Positions 26,625-35,720 are shown, counted from the stretch's first letter. The stretch is 64,000 bases of DNA from CATQHL01 sp965204655 (GCA_965204655.1 OZ241998.1:558001-622000); one strand, 5' to 3'. Program-made: numbers and translations. Notes: generated by a model from the letters alone, not told the origin.

Positions 26625-27806
26625 ATGCCTACACCCATAGGTTTGATGACTCTCCTCCTGGCGCTGCTAGGGGGAACGGCGTCTTGGATATGGGGTCTTC
26701 CGGCGGTTTTCCTAGCTTCAGCAGTGGGCGCGGCGCTGCTGTTGCTTTCCTTGGCGGCGGTTCACTTTCCCCTCCGTGTGGATGTGGAACGCTCCATGAC
26801 ACCCGCTCGAGCGCATCTTGGAACTCAAGTCCTGGTAACTCTGGAGTTCCGGATTTTGAGGAAACTCTTCGGACGCTCAGTGGAACTTCAAGAGTACGTC
26901 CCCTCTGAAAGAAGTCCGATACTCAACCTGGGATGGGTGTCCGAGAGGGAACTGAAACCGCTGACCTACTACATCGAAGCCCGCAAGCGCGGATTCCTAG
27001 AGGCGGGGCCTCTGCGCCTGATCACGACCGACCCCTTCGACCTCGCCCGACGCACGAAACTAGCCGGCGGCGCGGCGGCAGAGGTCTCGAGGATACTGGT
27101 GTGGCCGTACTTCGTAGACGTCTCTCTCCCTGGGGCGGCATCGGAGAACTCGGGGGCATCGCACAATCAGATCGTCAAGCAGGTTCCCGCCTCCGAGGAA
27201 GAGTTCGTGGGGTTGCGAGAGTACACGGTGGGCGACGATCCTCGCCGCATCCACTGGCCATCCAGCGCCCGTCATCGGGAACTCATGGTGCGCCAACTCG
27301 AACACGACACAGAAGAAGAGGCGGTCGTCTATCTAGAAACCGACAGTGGGGCAGCCACCCCCGAGACATTTGAGGAAATGGTGTCTGCCGCAGCCAGTTT
27401 GGCGGTGGCCTGCTGCGGATACTTCCATAGAACGACACTGCTGACCCGTACCGGGTCGGTGAGTGTGATACGTGGGGGTCTCAAGACCGCTAACCCCTCT
27501 GCGATCCTGGACAGCCTTGCCCTCATCGCCCAGCAGGCAGTCGAACCCTTTGAGGAGGATCGGTATCCCGTGAGCAACGGAGCAACCCTCTTTGCCGTGC
27601 TAGGAGAGCTAACTCTGCGGGCGCACGCAGTCTGGAGTCACCCCGCGCTCAGTGCTCGAAAGCGTTTTGTGGCGCAGTTCAGCGAGGGCGAAGCCTTACC
27701 AACGGGGCAGGGCACCGTGACAATACGTCCGGGGGAACGTTTCACCGAACGCTGGGAAGCCGCTCTGGACACCCCGGCGCCAGAGGCTTCGCTAAGGAGA
27801 GGCTGA
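26625..27806 (+). CDS. DUF58 domain-containing membrane protein
   Basis: A 393-aa protein with two N-terminal hydrophobic segments (about 6-20 and 27-46) and the DUF58 signature LREYTVGDDPRRIHW plus a following basic stretch (197-224). DUF58 proteins have a vWA-like fold and are encoded next to MoxR ATPases; their role is unproven, with links to cell-envelope processes. It ends with TGATG overlapping the next start. Confidence 0.9.
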   Translation: MPTPIGLMTLLLALLGGTASWIWGLPAVFLASAVGAALLLLSLAAVHFPLRVDVERSMTPARAHLGTQVLVTLEFRILRKLFGRSVELQEYVPSERSPILNLGWVSERELKPLTYYIEARKRGFLEAGPLRLITTDPFDLARRTKLAGGAAAEVSRILVWPYFVDVSLPGAASENSGASHNQIVKQVPASEEEFVGLREYTVGDDPRRIHWPSSARHRELMVRQLEHDTEEEAVVYLETDSGAATPETFEEMVSAAASLAVACCGYFHRTTLLTRTGSVSVIRGGLKTANPSAILDSLALIAQQAVEPFEEDRYPVSNGATLFAVLGELTLRAHAVWSHPALSARKRFVAQFSEGEALPTGQGTVTIRPGERFTERWEAALDTPAPEASLRRG

Positions 27807-30109
27807 TGCCCACCCCCGGCGGCGAAAGGCTGCGTGATGAACGCATCCGCCGTTTGACGGCGGAACTGCTCTATTTCGGGGTGACCTTTTCGCTGATCGC
27901 GAGCCTCACCTTAATTTTTGACGATTCTTCGTTCGCTGGGCCTCTGCTCCTCAACGCTGTCGTCGTTCATCTAGCCGTCGCCTCTTTGCGATGGCTGCGT
28001 ATGCCGGTCGCCCCCGCAGCCATCTTGTCGCTCTTGATCACTTTCTTGGTGCAGGTTTGGATTCACTATCCGAGCACCCTCCGTTTCGGTTTTCCCTGGA
28101 GGGAAAGCATCAGTGCCATCAGCGGGGACGTGCGGGAAGCTCTTGAGATAATCACCACCGCTGAAGTTCCGCTTTCTCCCAGCGTCGGGATGTTGTTCAT
28201 GGCGTCCCTGGCCACTTGGCTGATCGTGTTTCTGGGCGACTGGGGAGCGTTCAGGCTTGGCTCTCCCCAGATAGAAGTTTTCGCTCCGGCCGGCGCTGTT
28301 TTCATCCTTCTCTCTTTCTTCGGAGAAGGAACCGACAGAGTGAAGTATGCGCTGCTGGTGGTCGCCGCCTGCTTGGCCTTCTGCGTGGTGCACCCCGCGA
28401 GGCGCTTTGAGGCCAGCAAGCAAACTTCCCTGCAAAATCCGGCCTCCAGTCGAGGGATCGGAGGCGCCCTAATGGCGGCAGTTGCTGTGGTCGTATCCCT
28501 GCTGGGCACCAACATCGCCTACAGCCAACTCCAGAGTTCCCCGTTCGATCTTTGGGCGAGTCGGGATTCCATCGGAAGCGAAAGCAGCGAGGGGCGGGTA
28601 GTGCCGAATCCGCTCGTCAGCGTGCGTCCTCAACTGCGGGAACTCTCCGACGTGAGGGCTTTCAGAGTGTTAAGCGACCAAGCGGCCTATTGGAGAATGA
28701 CCGCGCTGGAAACTTTCGACGGAGAAACTTGGTCTCTCAGGGCCAGTCACTACTCCGTCGAAAACGACAGGAGGTTAGCAAACACCGCGCCCCTCAGCGC
28801 TCCGGAGATGAAAGAGGTGACACAAGACTTCGCAATCGAAAACCTCGACTCCATCTGGCTTCCGGCGGCGTATCAGCCTGTAGAGGTCGCAGCCGAAGAC
28901 AAACGACAAATTCGCTTCGCTTCTGAGACCTCCACTCTTCTGCTGGAATCCGACACTATATCCCAACTTGAATACAGGGCGATTTCGGAAATCCCCGTCT
29001 ACCAGGCCGATTATCTCAGAGGGCTGCGGAACGACGACCTGAGCGCGATCAGCGGCGAACTGCTCACGGTGCCGGCGAGCGTGAGTTTGAGGGTGAGAGA
29101 GTTGGCCCGCTCAATCACGGCGGACAGAACCTCCCCCTACGAGCAGGCCCTTGCACTGCAGAACTGGCTGAGGGAGAACTTCACGTACAGCCTCGACATA
29201 CCTCCAGGACACTCCGGGTCGCACCTAGATCAATTTCTGTTCGAATGGGGAACGGGCTACTGCGAGCAGTTCGCCACCGCATTCGCCGCCATGGGGCGCG
29301 TGGTCGAACTGCCAACGAGGGTGGCCGTGGGGTTCACCCCGGGGGAAGCGGTGGAGGTCTACCCCGACGGACGGGCTCTCTATCAAGTCAGAGGAAGACA
29401 CTCCCACACGTGGCCGGAGGTCTACCTGAGCGGGGCGGGTTGGGTGGCTTTTGAACCGACGCCCGGGCGCGGCGCTCCTGGAGCAACCTCCTATACTTTC
29501 CTGCCCGAAGAGCAAGACGCCCCGCCACTGCCGAGCAGCACCCAGATCGCGCCTCCTGCTCCGGCGGAAGAAGACAGTGAAAGCCCCGAAAGCGCGCCTC
29601 CCCCCGGCGACGCGGCGGAACCTCCCGCTCCTCCGGAGGTTGGAGCCTCGGAACCCTCTGGGATGTCCTGGCAAATTACCGTGCTGCTGGCGGTCGGCAT
29701 CGGCGGGTTCTACCTTCTCAGCACCGCCGCCTTGTTCTTCCTGCGACAGCGATTGCGCAGGCGTAGAGCGGCTGGCGACCCTGCACTCCATGTGCTTGGA
29801 GGCTGGGAGACGATTCTGGAACTTCTGGAGATACGCGGTGTCACTCGCCGCGCATGCGACACGCCGCTGGAACTGAGTAGGAGGGCTGCTGTCAGTCTGG
29901 GGATGGCGCCCGAGCCTTGGTTTGTCCTTGGGACGGCGGTCTCGCAGGCAGGGTTCGGCCGCCCTTCCGCAGTTCAAGGTCTCTCCGAGTCACAGAGAGA
30001 ATCGGTGAAGGTGGTGCTTGGCGAACTGCACTCCCAGTTGACCCCCACTCAGCGAATCAGAAGGATTCTGGGGTTCGGGGTTTGGAGGTTCAGCAGAAAG
30101 AGGCCGTAG
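27806..30109 (+). CDS. TgpA-like transglutaminase-core membrane protein
   Basis: A 767-aa protein with an N-terminal block of about six membrane segments (residues 20-250), a large exported region with a transglutaminase/cysteine-protease-like core, a Pro/Ser/Glu-rich linker (about 570-620), a final membrane segment (about 630-652) and a cytoplasmic DUF4129-like tail. The catalytic triad is partly visible: Cys486 in GTGYCEQFATAF and His534 in RHSHTWPEVY, followed by GWVAFEPTPG. Neighbouring MoxR and DUF58 genes form the usual trio. The substrate is unknown; peptidoglycan or envelope protein processing fits the position beside the dcw cluster. Confidence 0.9.
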   Translation: MPTPGGERLRDERIRRLTAELLYFGVTFSLIASLTLIFDDSSFAGPLLLNAVVVHLAVASLRWLRMPVAPAAILSLLITFLVQVWIHYPSTLRFGFPWRESISAISGDVREALEIITTAEVPLSPSVGMLFMASLATWLIVFLGDWGAFRLGSPQIEVFAPAGAVFILLSFFGEGTDRVKYALLVVAACLAFCVVHPARRFEASKQTSLQNPASSRGIGGALMAAVAVVVSLLGTNIAYSQLQSSPFDLWASRDSIGSESSEGRVVPNPLVSVRPQLRELSDVRAFRVLSDQAAYWRMTALETFDGETWSLRASHYSVENDRRLANTAPLSAPEMKEVTQDFAIENLDSIWLPAAYQPVEVAAEDKRQIRFASETSTLLLESDTISQLEYRAISEIPVYQADYLRGLRNDDLSAISGELLTVPASVSLRVRELARSITADRTSPYEQALALQNWLRENFTYSLDIPPGHSGSHLDQFLFEWGTGYCEQFATAFAAMGRVVELPTRVAVGFTPGEAVEVYPDGRALYQVRGRHSHTWPEVYLSGAGWVAFEPTPGRGAPGATSYTFLPEEQDAPPLPSSTQIAPPAPAEEDSESPESAPPPGDAAEPPAPPEVGASEPSGMSWQITVLLAVGIGGFYLLSTAALFFLRQRLRRRRAAGDPALHVLGGWETILELLEIRGVTRRACDTPLELSRRAAVSLGMAPEPWFVLGTAVSQAGFGRPSAVQGLSESQRESVKVVLGELHSQLTPTQRIRRILGFGVWRFSRKRP

Positions 30110-30124
30110 GCGGGCAGCTAGAGG

Positions 30125-30496
30125 TCAGGTGCCAGGGCGTCCGCGGTTGAAGCGGTCGCGCATCCGTTGACCTGCTGAACCGATTCCGCCCTTCCAGGGT
30201 TTGCGGGAAATCGTCTGTAAACCCGCCTTACCTACGCGGCGGGCGGAATGCTCAAACCACAGGGCGCTCGCCAACATGATCAAGAAGCCGAGGAAAGAGA
30301 GCCAAAGACTGGTGCTCAGAAGAAAAATCATCATCAGCACCCCGGCTAGGAAACCTAGGGCGGCCCGGCGCATGTTGCGAAAGCCGTGCTTGAACACGGT
30401 GGTGTCGCGTACCTCCTCGGCGAGATCTGGATCAGTCTCGTAGAGGTTCGTTTCTATCTCGCTAAGAATGCGTTGCTCGTCATCGGAAAGCGGCAC
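30125..30496 (-). CDS. DUF3040 membrane protein
   Basis: A 123-aa protein starting with the DUF3040 signature (PLSDDEQRILSEIE) and holding a helical hairpin of two membrane segments (about 47-63 and 66-83), then a basic tail. DUF3040 is an actinobacteria-specific family of unknown function often found near the dcw cluster. GTG start after an AAGGGGG about 7 nt upstream. It ends 15 bp from the convergent tgpA-like gene. Confidence 0.87.
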   Translation of the reverse strand: MPLSDDEQRILSEIETNLYETDPDLAEEVRDTTVFKHGFRNMRRAALGFLAGVLMMIFLLSTSLWLSFLGFLIMLASALWFEHSARRVGKAGLQTISRKPWKGGIGSAGQRMRDRFNRGRPGT

Positions 30497-30522
30497 GTCG
30501 GTTCCCCCTTAAACGCTTCTAG

Positions 30523-30624
30523 TCATAGTTTCGCAGATCCGTAAGCCAGTTGCAACTCTGTCCCATCGGATTGGAACGCTGGAGCAACACTCATAGGTTC
30601 GCAGATCCGTGAGCCAGTTGCAAC
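30523..30624. repeat. 34-bp direct repeat pair
   Basis: The sequence starting tcatagtttcgcagatccgt at 30523-30556 returns at 30591-30624 with two differences in 34 bp; the copies begin 68 bp apart. The spacer also contains cgctggagcaac. No gene is visible here. Either a local tandem duplication or two regulator sites before DUF3040 (which starts at 30496) would explain it. Confidence 0.8.
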
Positions 30625-30724
30625 ATTTATAGCCGATCGGCAGGGGCGAATGTGTGTGTCTGCGGGACAGGGCAGGCGGTTGCAGGCAATTTCGCTGCTC
30701 CAGCAGAGGTTGCACTCGCTGGTT

Positions 30725-30856
30725 GTCGCTCTGCCTTTCGTGCTGTCTTTCGCTCTGTCTGTCGTACTGCAGACCCTCGGCAACAGTGAGCAGAAAGTGA
30801 CCAAACCTGTCGCTCTGCCTGTCTCTCTGCCTGTCGTGCTGTCTGTCGCTGTCTCA
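30725..30856. repeat. Two arrays of four 12-bp units (GTCGCTCTGCCT-like)
   Basis: Units of exactly 12 bp run 30725-30772 and again 30809-30856. The arrays are 84 bp (7 x 12) apart, so phase is kept. Variants are gtcgctctgcct, ttcgtgctgtct, ttcgctctgtct and gtctctctgcct. Both strands stay open through the array, which makes Arg/Gln/Thr/Ala-rich or Leu/Ser-rich shadow frames without family resemblance. It lies between the dinB 3' end and DUF3040. Confidence 0.85.
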
Positions 30857-30864
30857 TAATGTCT

Positions 30865-32154
30865 TCATCCCGAGTTGGGGCCCCAATGGCCGGGTTCCCC
30901 GGCAGTGGGAGCCGCAGGTTCGCTCAAGGCCGCCGGGACGACCACCCCCTCTCCGTAGCGAGAATGAATCCGATCCAGGGCTTTGTCTAGAGTCTCGGAG
31001 GCCAACTCGGGGGCTCCCAAAGTGAGTTGGGTGGGAGTGTCAATACTCAAACCCGACGCCCCCACCCCCAGCAGACGGAACCCCGAAAAGTTGGACTTCT
31101 GCTCGCTCATGTACTCGCTCAGGAGTTCTTTGAGAGCGTCCGCCAGGGTCTTTCTGTGGTTGCTGGGATTTTTCAGCCGGCGAGAACGAGTCAAAGTTCG
31201 GAAGTCTGGATGGCGGAGTTTCAAGACCACCACACGCGCCGAGAAACCGGCCTTTCGCAGACGCCGCGCAAGCGCCTCCGACTGGCGCAGTATTTCCCTC
31301 TGAAGGTCGCTTTCGGAGAAGATGTCGGATGCGAAGGTGACCTCTGAACTCATGGACTTGGGAGGCTGATGCGGAAGCACCGGAGTGTCATCTATCGCTC
31401 TAGCCAGCCGATGGAGGTGCAGCCCGTGCGCCTTTCCGAAGCGCTCCACGAGTTCATCCAGCGACAGGGCGGCGAGGTCTGCAACCCGGCGTACTCGCAG
31501 AGTCTCCAACTGCCGGAGCGTGCTGGCGCCCACTCCCCAGAGACATTCCACCGGAAGGGCGTGAATGAACTCCAGTTCCCTTGATGGGTCGATCAGAGCC
31601 ACCCCTTCGCCGACTTTCGGCCCCTCCTTTCCGGAGCGGGGCTTGGCCAGCCCGGATGCAAGCTTGGAGAGCAGTTTGTTGGAAGCCACCCCGATCGAAC
31701 AGGTCAGGGATTCCGCCGCGAAGACATCAGCGCGAATGCGGCGGGCTATCTCTATGGGCGGACCGAAGCGCCGGCGAGATCCCTCCACGTCTAGAAAAGC
31801 TTCGTCGCAAGAAACGGACTCCACCAAGGGTGTGAAAGAGCGGAGCAGTTCTTCTATGCGCTTCCAGACCGCCTGGTAGTGTCCGTGATCGCCTGGTACG
31901 AAAACGGCCTGCGGGCAGAGTTGGCGAGCCTGCAGGGAAGGCATGGCAGAACGGATCCCGTAGAAACGGGCTTCGTAGGAAGCCGACGCCACCACTCCTC
32001 TGCGCCCGGCAGCGCCCACGACCACCGGCTGGCCTGCCAACTCCGGGCGGCGCAGAACTTCAACGGCAGCAAAAAAGGCGTCCATGTCGACATGCAGAAT
32101 GGTGGCGGCCTTCACGCCGCCGGGCTTGGAACTTGCCGTAGAAGCCTCTGTCAT
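30865..32154 (-). CDS. dinB: DNA polymerase IV (Y family)
   Basis: A translesion polymerase. The 429-aa protein carries the metal-binding motifs HVDMDAFFAAVE (21-32) and SVSCDEAFLD (113-122), a thumb with helix-hairpin-helix (LWGVGASTLRQLETLRV) and the little-finger domain ending about residue 370. The last 25 residues are a low-complexity Ala/Pro/Gly tail. ATG start. The gene stands alone between two repeat-rich spacers. Confidence 0.94.
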   Translation of the reverse strand: MTEASTASSKPGGVKAATILHVDMDAFFAAVEVLRRPELAGQPVVVGAAGRRGVVASASYEARFYGIRSAMPSLQARQLCPQAVFVPGDHGHYQAVWKRIEELLRSFTPLVESVSCDEAFLDVEGSRRRFGPPIEIARRIRADVFAAESLTCSIGVASNKLLSKLASGLAKPRSGKEGPKVGEGVALIDPSRELEFIHALPVECLWGVGASTLRQLETLRVRRVADLAALSLDELVERFGKAHGLHLHRLARAIDDTPVLPHQPPKSMSSEVTFASDIFSESDLQREILRQSEALARRLRKAGFSARVVVLKLRHPDFRTLTRSRRLKNPSNHRKTLADALKELLSEYMSEQKSNFSGFRLLGVGASGLSIDTPTQLTLGAPELASETLDKALDRIHSRYGEGVVVPAALSEPAAPTAGEPGHWGPNSG

Positions 32155-32358
32155 GGCGCTCCATCCGAGATCAACTTTGGGATGACCTCTCCTTAGTGGC
32201 TGGCCGGCTGGCTGGCCGGCTGCTTAGCCGAACTAGTGAGCCGAGTTGGTTAGCCGAGGAGTTCTGGGGGTGAGATGAAACCGCCCCGTGTCCATCCCAT
32301 ATTCACACTAAGCCTAAGAGAAGGGTGCGACAGAGGAAATGCGTCCCGGGAGGTTCCG
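32155..32358. repeat. Spacer with perfect 12-bp tandem and AGCCGA repeats
   Basis: GGCTGGCCGGCT occurs twice in perfect tandem at 32198-32209 and 32210-32221, followed by three AGCCGA motifs at 12-13-bp spacing to about 32258. It lies upstream of dinB (minus) and of the small membrane protein gene (plus). The GGCCGG-rich part is self-complementary and could form hairpins in RNA of either strand. No promoter is obvious. Confidence 0.7.
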
Positions 32359-32757
32359 ATGGAGATCTCCGAAGCCTGCCGAGGAACTCGCTCGTCCATG
32401 CGAAGCCTCTCTGCAATATCCGCCTCGCTCTGTGATCTAGCATGTGAACCCATGGACTGCAAGACGGGCGATCCGCGCTCGGCTGCCCCATCTTTGTGGG
32501 TCAGGTTGGTTGCGGTTGCGGCCATACTCGGCGCCGGGGCGTGCGGCGCCCTGATCGGTTACGCGCTGGTGGACATCAGTTGCGAAGGAGACTGCGCCTC
32601 GCCGCTCGGTCTCGGGATACTCATAGGGTCGGTTTCCTGCGCCGCGGGGGTAGCGGTCACTGTCGCCATCACGCTTCGGGCCATGGTCATCCGCCCCACC
32701 GCCAAGCAGCGCAGGGGGGCAAAACAAACAACCTCGCAGCAAGGCCAACCCGCTTAG
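32359..32757 (+). CDS. Small two-helix membrane protein
   Basis: From ATG at 32359 (GGGAGG 5 nt upstream) the product is 132 aa. Two membrane segments (about 46-66 and 79-104) flank a short loop DISCEGDCASP with two cysteines. The C-terminal tail is basic. The pattern of a Cys-containing loop between two Gly/Ala-rich helices is seen in small actinobacterial membrane proteins, but I cannot name a family. ATGs at 32398 and 32452 are alternatives without a ribosome-binding site. It may be cotranscribed with the response regulator 211 bp downstream. Confidence 0.65.
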   Translation: MEISEACRGTRSSMRSLSAISASLCDLACEPMDCKTGDPRSAAPSLWVRLVAVAAILGAGACGALIGYALVDISCEGDCASPLGLGILIGSVSCAAGVAVTVAITLRAMVIRPTAKQRRGAKQTTSQQGQPA

Positions 32758-32784
32758 GACTTCCGAGGAGACGAGGAGACGAAG

Positions 32785-32967
32785 ATGGGATATATGGGAT
32801 ATGAAGTGAAGATGAGACACGCCGCCTCCAACGTGGTGTTCAACGTCGAGACGAACCTCGCTGTCAACGCCGCTGTCAACACCTCTGTCAACGCCGCTAT
32901 CAACGTCCTGCTGAGCGTCCGGCATTCTCTCGTCCGCTCTTCGGCGGCGGGACGCTCACTCCGCTAA
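32785..32967 (+). CDS. Possible 60-codon leader frame over a 12-bp repeat
   Basis: A short open frame ends at a TAA directly abutting the response-regulator ATG (TAAATG). Its centre translates the 12-bp array as repeated Val-Asn-Ala-Ala units. GGAG lies about 20 nt before its ATG, too far for a normal site. It may be chance openness created by the in-phase repeat; the exact junction with the next start is the only reason to list it. Confidence 0.25.
   Translation: MGYMGYEVKMRHAASNVVFNVETNLAVNAAVNTSVNAAINVLLSVRHSLVRSSAAGRSLR
32827..32910. repeat. Seven 12-bp units (GTCAACGCCGCT-like)
   Basis: Units start every 12 bp from 32827: tccaacgtggtg, ttcaacgtcgag, acgaacctcgct, gtcaacgccgct, gtcaacacctct, gtcaacgccgct, atcaacgtcctg. 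TCAAC is the most conserved core. The array is 58 bp before the response regulator start and could sit in its promoter or leader. Confidence 0.85.
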
Positions 32968-33648
32968 ATGCCTACCCGAATATTGACAGTAGAAGACGAC
33001 GAGCGGATCAGAACTTCGCTCAGAATGGCTCTGGAGGACGAAGGCTGGGAAGTGGAAGAAACCCAGAACGGCGAAGACGCAATCGTCAAGTTCCGCGAGA
33101 ACCCAGCCGACGTGGTGCTGATCGACATAGGGCTGCCAGGAATAGACGGCTTCGAATTATGCCGCTTTCTGCGGCGCAACAGCAGCGTCCCCATTGTCAT
33201 GATCACCGCCCGCGAAGACACCCACGACGTGGTTGCGGGGTTGGAGGCGGGAGCCGACGACTACCTCACTAAACCCTTTGCTCCCAAGGAACTCTCGGCG
33301 CGCATACGAGCGATGCTCCGCAGAGTGCGGCCCGTCGACCCAACCCAGAGCAACCTGCTTTGCAACGACCTTGAGGTGTTTCCCGACGACAACACCGTCT
33401 ACCTGCACGGAAAGCCCATCGCCTTGAGCAAGACCGAATTGCGTCTGCTTGTGGAGTTGGCGTCAAGCCCAGGTGAGACTCTCAGCCGAGAAGAACTTCT
33501 AGAGAAGGTCTGGGGGCTGGACTACTTCGGGGACAGCCGGTTGGTGGACGTACACATTCGCAGGCTGCGAACCAAGATCGAGCAGGATCCGGCCAATCCC
33601 CGTCTTATCCTGACGGTACGCGGGCAGGGTTACAAGCTGCAGCCCTGA
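32968..33648 (+). CDS. OmpR-family response regulator (MtrA-like)
   Basis: A 226-aa two-component regulator. The receiver domain has the acidic pair Asp10/Asp11, phospho-acceptor Asp53 (LIDIGLPG), Thr80 and Lys102 (LTKPF). The C-terminal winged helix has LSKTELRLLVELA and RLVDVHIRRLRTKIE. It is followed by a cognate histidine kinase and a GerMN lipoprotein, the layout of MtrA-MtrB-LpqB, which couples cell-cycle and wall metabolism in Actinobacteria. Orthology to MtrA is inferred from context only. Confidence 0.93.
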   Translation: MPTRILTVEDDERIRTSLRMALEDEGWEVEETQNGEDAIVKFRENPADVVLIDIGLPGIDGFELCRFLRRNSSVPIVMITAREDTHDVVAGLEAGADDYLTKPFAPKELSARIRAMLRRVRPVDPTQSNLLCNDLEVFPDDNTVYLHGKPIALSKTELRLLVELASSPGETLSREELLEKVWGLDYFGDSRLVDVHIRRLRTKIEQDPANPRLILTVRGQGYKLQP

Positions 33649-33675
33649 CGTCGATCCGAACGGGGGTGCTGGCCA

Positions 33676-35109
33676 GTGGCTTTTCTCCGCAGATTCGGGG
33701 CGTCCTCGCAAAGGCGCCCGCCTCGGTTTTCGCTGCGTTTTCGGGTCAGCCTGGCGTTCGGTCTAGGGGCGCTGCTGGTAACGGCCGCCCTCTCCCTCAT
33801 AACCTACGAACTGACGCGCGCCAACCTCCTGGACCGCCGCGAGGAGACTTCCCTCGCGAGGGCGTTCTTCAACGCAACCCAGGTCAGCCGGCTCAGCAGC
33901 GAAGAAACCACAGAAGAACGCCTGAGAGAACTGGCGCAAGATCTCTACACACCTCTGGGCTCCCGACCGGTAATTCGACTCGGCGATCTGTGGATTTCCG
34001 CCAATCCCGTCGAGTTCAGCGAACCTCAGATAAACCAGTCGCTCAAGAACGTAGTAGCAAATGGAAACGCCGCACGGATGCGCTACGTCGTAGACCAGAC
34101 CCCCTTCGCCGTAATCGGCCTCCCCTTTCCGCAACTCGACGCCGCCTACTTCGAAGCCGTGCCTCTCACCGACATCTCCGACACCCTCGGAACTTTGCGA
34201 ATCATCATGCTCACGAGCAGCGCCATCACCGTCTTGCTGGGAATAGGAATAGGAATCTGGGCAGCGCAGAGAACCGTACGCCCGTTGTCCGACATCGGCG
34301 AGGCTGCGGAAGCGATAGCTGCGGGCGACCTCAGCACGCGCCTTGAGAACATAGACCCTGACCTGGAACGCCTGTCGCGGTCGTTCAACCAGATGGCCAG
34401 CGCCCTAGAAGAACGCATCGAACGCGACGCCCGCTTCACCTCAAACGTGAGCCACGAGTTGCGCTCTCCCTTGATGGCCCTTACGGCTTCCCTGGAAGTG
34501 CTCAACCACCGCAAGGAGGAACTGCCCGAACGCTCTAGAACCGCCTTGAGCCTGATCACCAGCGACATTGAGCACTTCAGGCGACTCGTCGCGGACCTTC
34601 TGGAGATATCACGCTACGACGCCGGTGTGGTGGCTCTGGAACTGGAAGAGTTCAAGGTCGTGGAGTTCCTCAGGCAGACTCTGAGGGCCGGCGGATACGA
34701 GCCGATACTTACCTGGAACGAAGACGTCGGCGAAGTGGTGTTGCGCGCTGACCGCCGCAGGCTGGGACAGGTAATGACCAACCTTCTCGACAACGCCAGT
34801 CACCACGGCGACGGAGTCACGGAAGTGAGGCTGGAACGCAGCGGTTCGATGCTGGACATCCTGATTCTGGACGAAGGACCTGGAGTTTCCAAAGAAGATC
34901 GAAAAATTATCTTTGATCGTTTCTCCCGCGGCAGAGACCGTCCTGGCGGGGGTCGTTCCTTGGGAACCGGGCTGGGTCTGGCGCTCGTAAACGAGCATGT
35001 ACGCCTGCACGGCGGGACAATCCGCATCTCAGATCGACCAGACGGAAAACGAGGGGCGTGTTTCGTAGTGAGCCTCCCCCTCTCGCCCTCCTCTTCGGAA
35101 GAGACATGA
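33676..35109 (+). CDS. Sensor histidine kinase (MtrB-like)
   Basis: A 477-aa membrane kinase. There is an N-terminal membrane segment (about 23-43), an extracytoplasmic sensor region (about 44-170), a second segment (about 176-197), a HAMP linker, a HisKA domain with FTSNVSHELRSP (phospho-His260), and an HATPase domain with N-box QVMTNLLDNASHHGDG, G1 DEGPGV and G2 GTGLGLALV. GTG start 27 nt after the regulator gene; its stop overlaps the next ATG (ATGA). Confidence 0.93.
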   Translation: MAFLRRFGASSQRRPPRFSLRFRVSLAFGLGALLVTAALSLITYELTRANLLDRREETSLARAFFNATQVSRLSSEETTEERLRELAQDLYTPLGSRPVIRLGDLWISANPVEFSEPQINQSLKNVVANGNAARMRYVVDQTPFAVIGLPFPQLDAAYFEAVPLTDISDTLGTLRIIMLTSSAITVLLGIGIGIWAAQRTVRPLSDIGEAAEAIAAGDLSTRLENIDPDLERLSRSFNQMASALEERIERDARFTSNVSHELRSPLMALTASLEVLNHRKEELPERSRTALSLITSDIEHFRRLVADLLEISRYDAGVVALELEEFKVVEFLRQTLRAGGYEPILTWNEDVGEVVLRADRRRLGQVMTNLLDNASHHGDGVTEVRLERSGSMLDILILDEGPGVSKEDRKIIFDRFSRGRDRPGGGRSLGTGLGLALVNEHVRLHGGTIRISDRPDGKRGACFVVSLPLSPSSSEET

Positions 35110-35705
35110 CCTCCCCCGCATTGAAGGCCGTAGCTCTGGCGCTGGCTGCGCTGGTCGCCCTGGCAACCTCTGCCTGCGGGATTCCCCTGGATTCGGAGCC
35201 CCGCCTCCTAGAGGCTTCCGCCGTCCCGGAAGAGTTTCTGGAACCCACCACGACGACGCAGATCGAACCCTCCGCCAGCAGCAGAACTTTCCTCGTTTAC
35301 TTTGCTGACGAAGACGGAATGCTCGTTTCCAAAGAGCGTGAACTCTCTCCTCCGGTCACCCTTGATGAGCCTCTGCTTGCGCTCTTCGCGGGCCCGACAG
35401 ACGAAGAAGCAGAAACCGGACTTAACTCCGCCTTGCCGGCGGAGACGGAGATTCTGGGCGTCGAGCGCAGCAGCGAAGGCGTGCTGGTGTTGAACTTCGC
35501 CGAAGGGACGTTGGAACAGATTGAAGGCGAACTGCAGCGTTTAGCGATCGCTCAACTGGTGTTCACCGTTACGGAACTGGAGGGAGTGGACTGGCTGTGG
35601 GTACAGATTGAAAACGAACCTAGAGCCCTTCCTACCGACGAAGGCGACCTAGAGACCCCCGTAGGCAGGAACCACTATCAATCCTTGGTTTCCAGCGACA
35701 ATTAA
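35106..35705 (+). CDS. GerMN-domain lipoprotein (short LpqB-like)
   Basis: A 199-aa lipoprotein starting at an ATG that overlaps the kinase stop (ATGA). The signal peptide ends LATSAC with Cys24 as the lipidation site. One GerMN domain follows (about 50-165: FLVYFADEDG, EPLLALFAGPTDEEAETGL, LNFAEG). LpqB of mycobacteria has a GerMN domain plus a C-terminal beta-propeller and modulates MtrB; here the propeller is absent. A regulatory partner of the kinase is a context-based inference. Confidence 0.88.
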   Translation: MTSPALKAVALALAALVALATSACGIPLDSEPRLLEASAVPEEFLEPTTTTQIEPSASSRTFLVYFADEDGMLVSKERELSPPVTLDEPLLALFAGPTDEEAETGLNSALPAETEILGVERSSEGVLVLNFAEGTLEQIEGELQRLAIAQLVFTVTELEGVDWLWVQIENEPRALPTDEGDLETPVGRNHYQSLVSSDN

Positions 35706-35720
35706 TTTCGCCGAAGGCGG

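Noticed and set aside
30725..30856. CRISPR array
   Set aside because: Units are 12 bp with no spacers, and no cas gene is in the window; the same holds for the other arrays.
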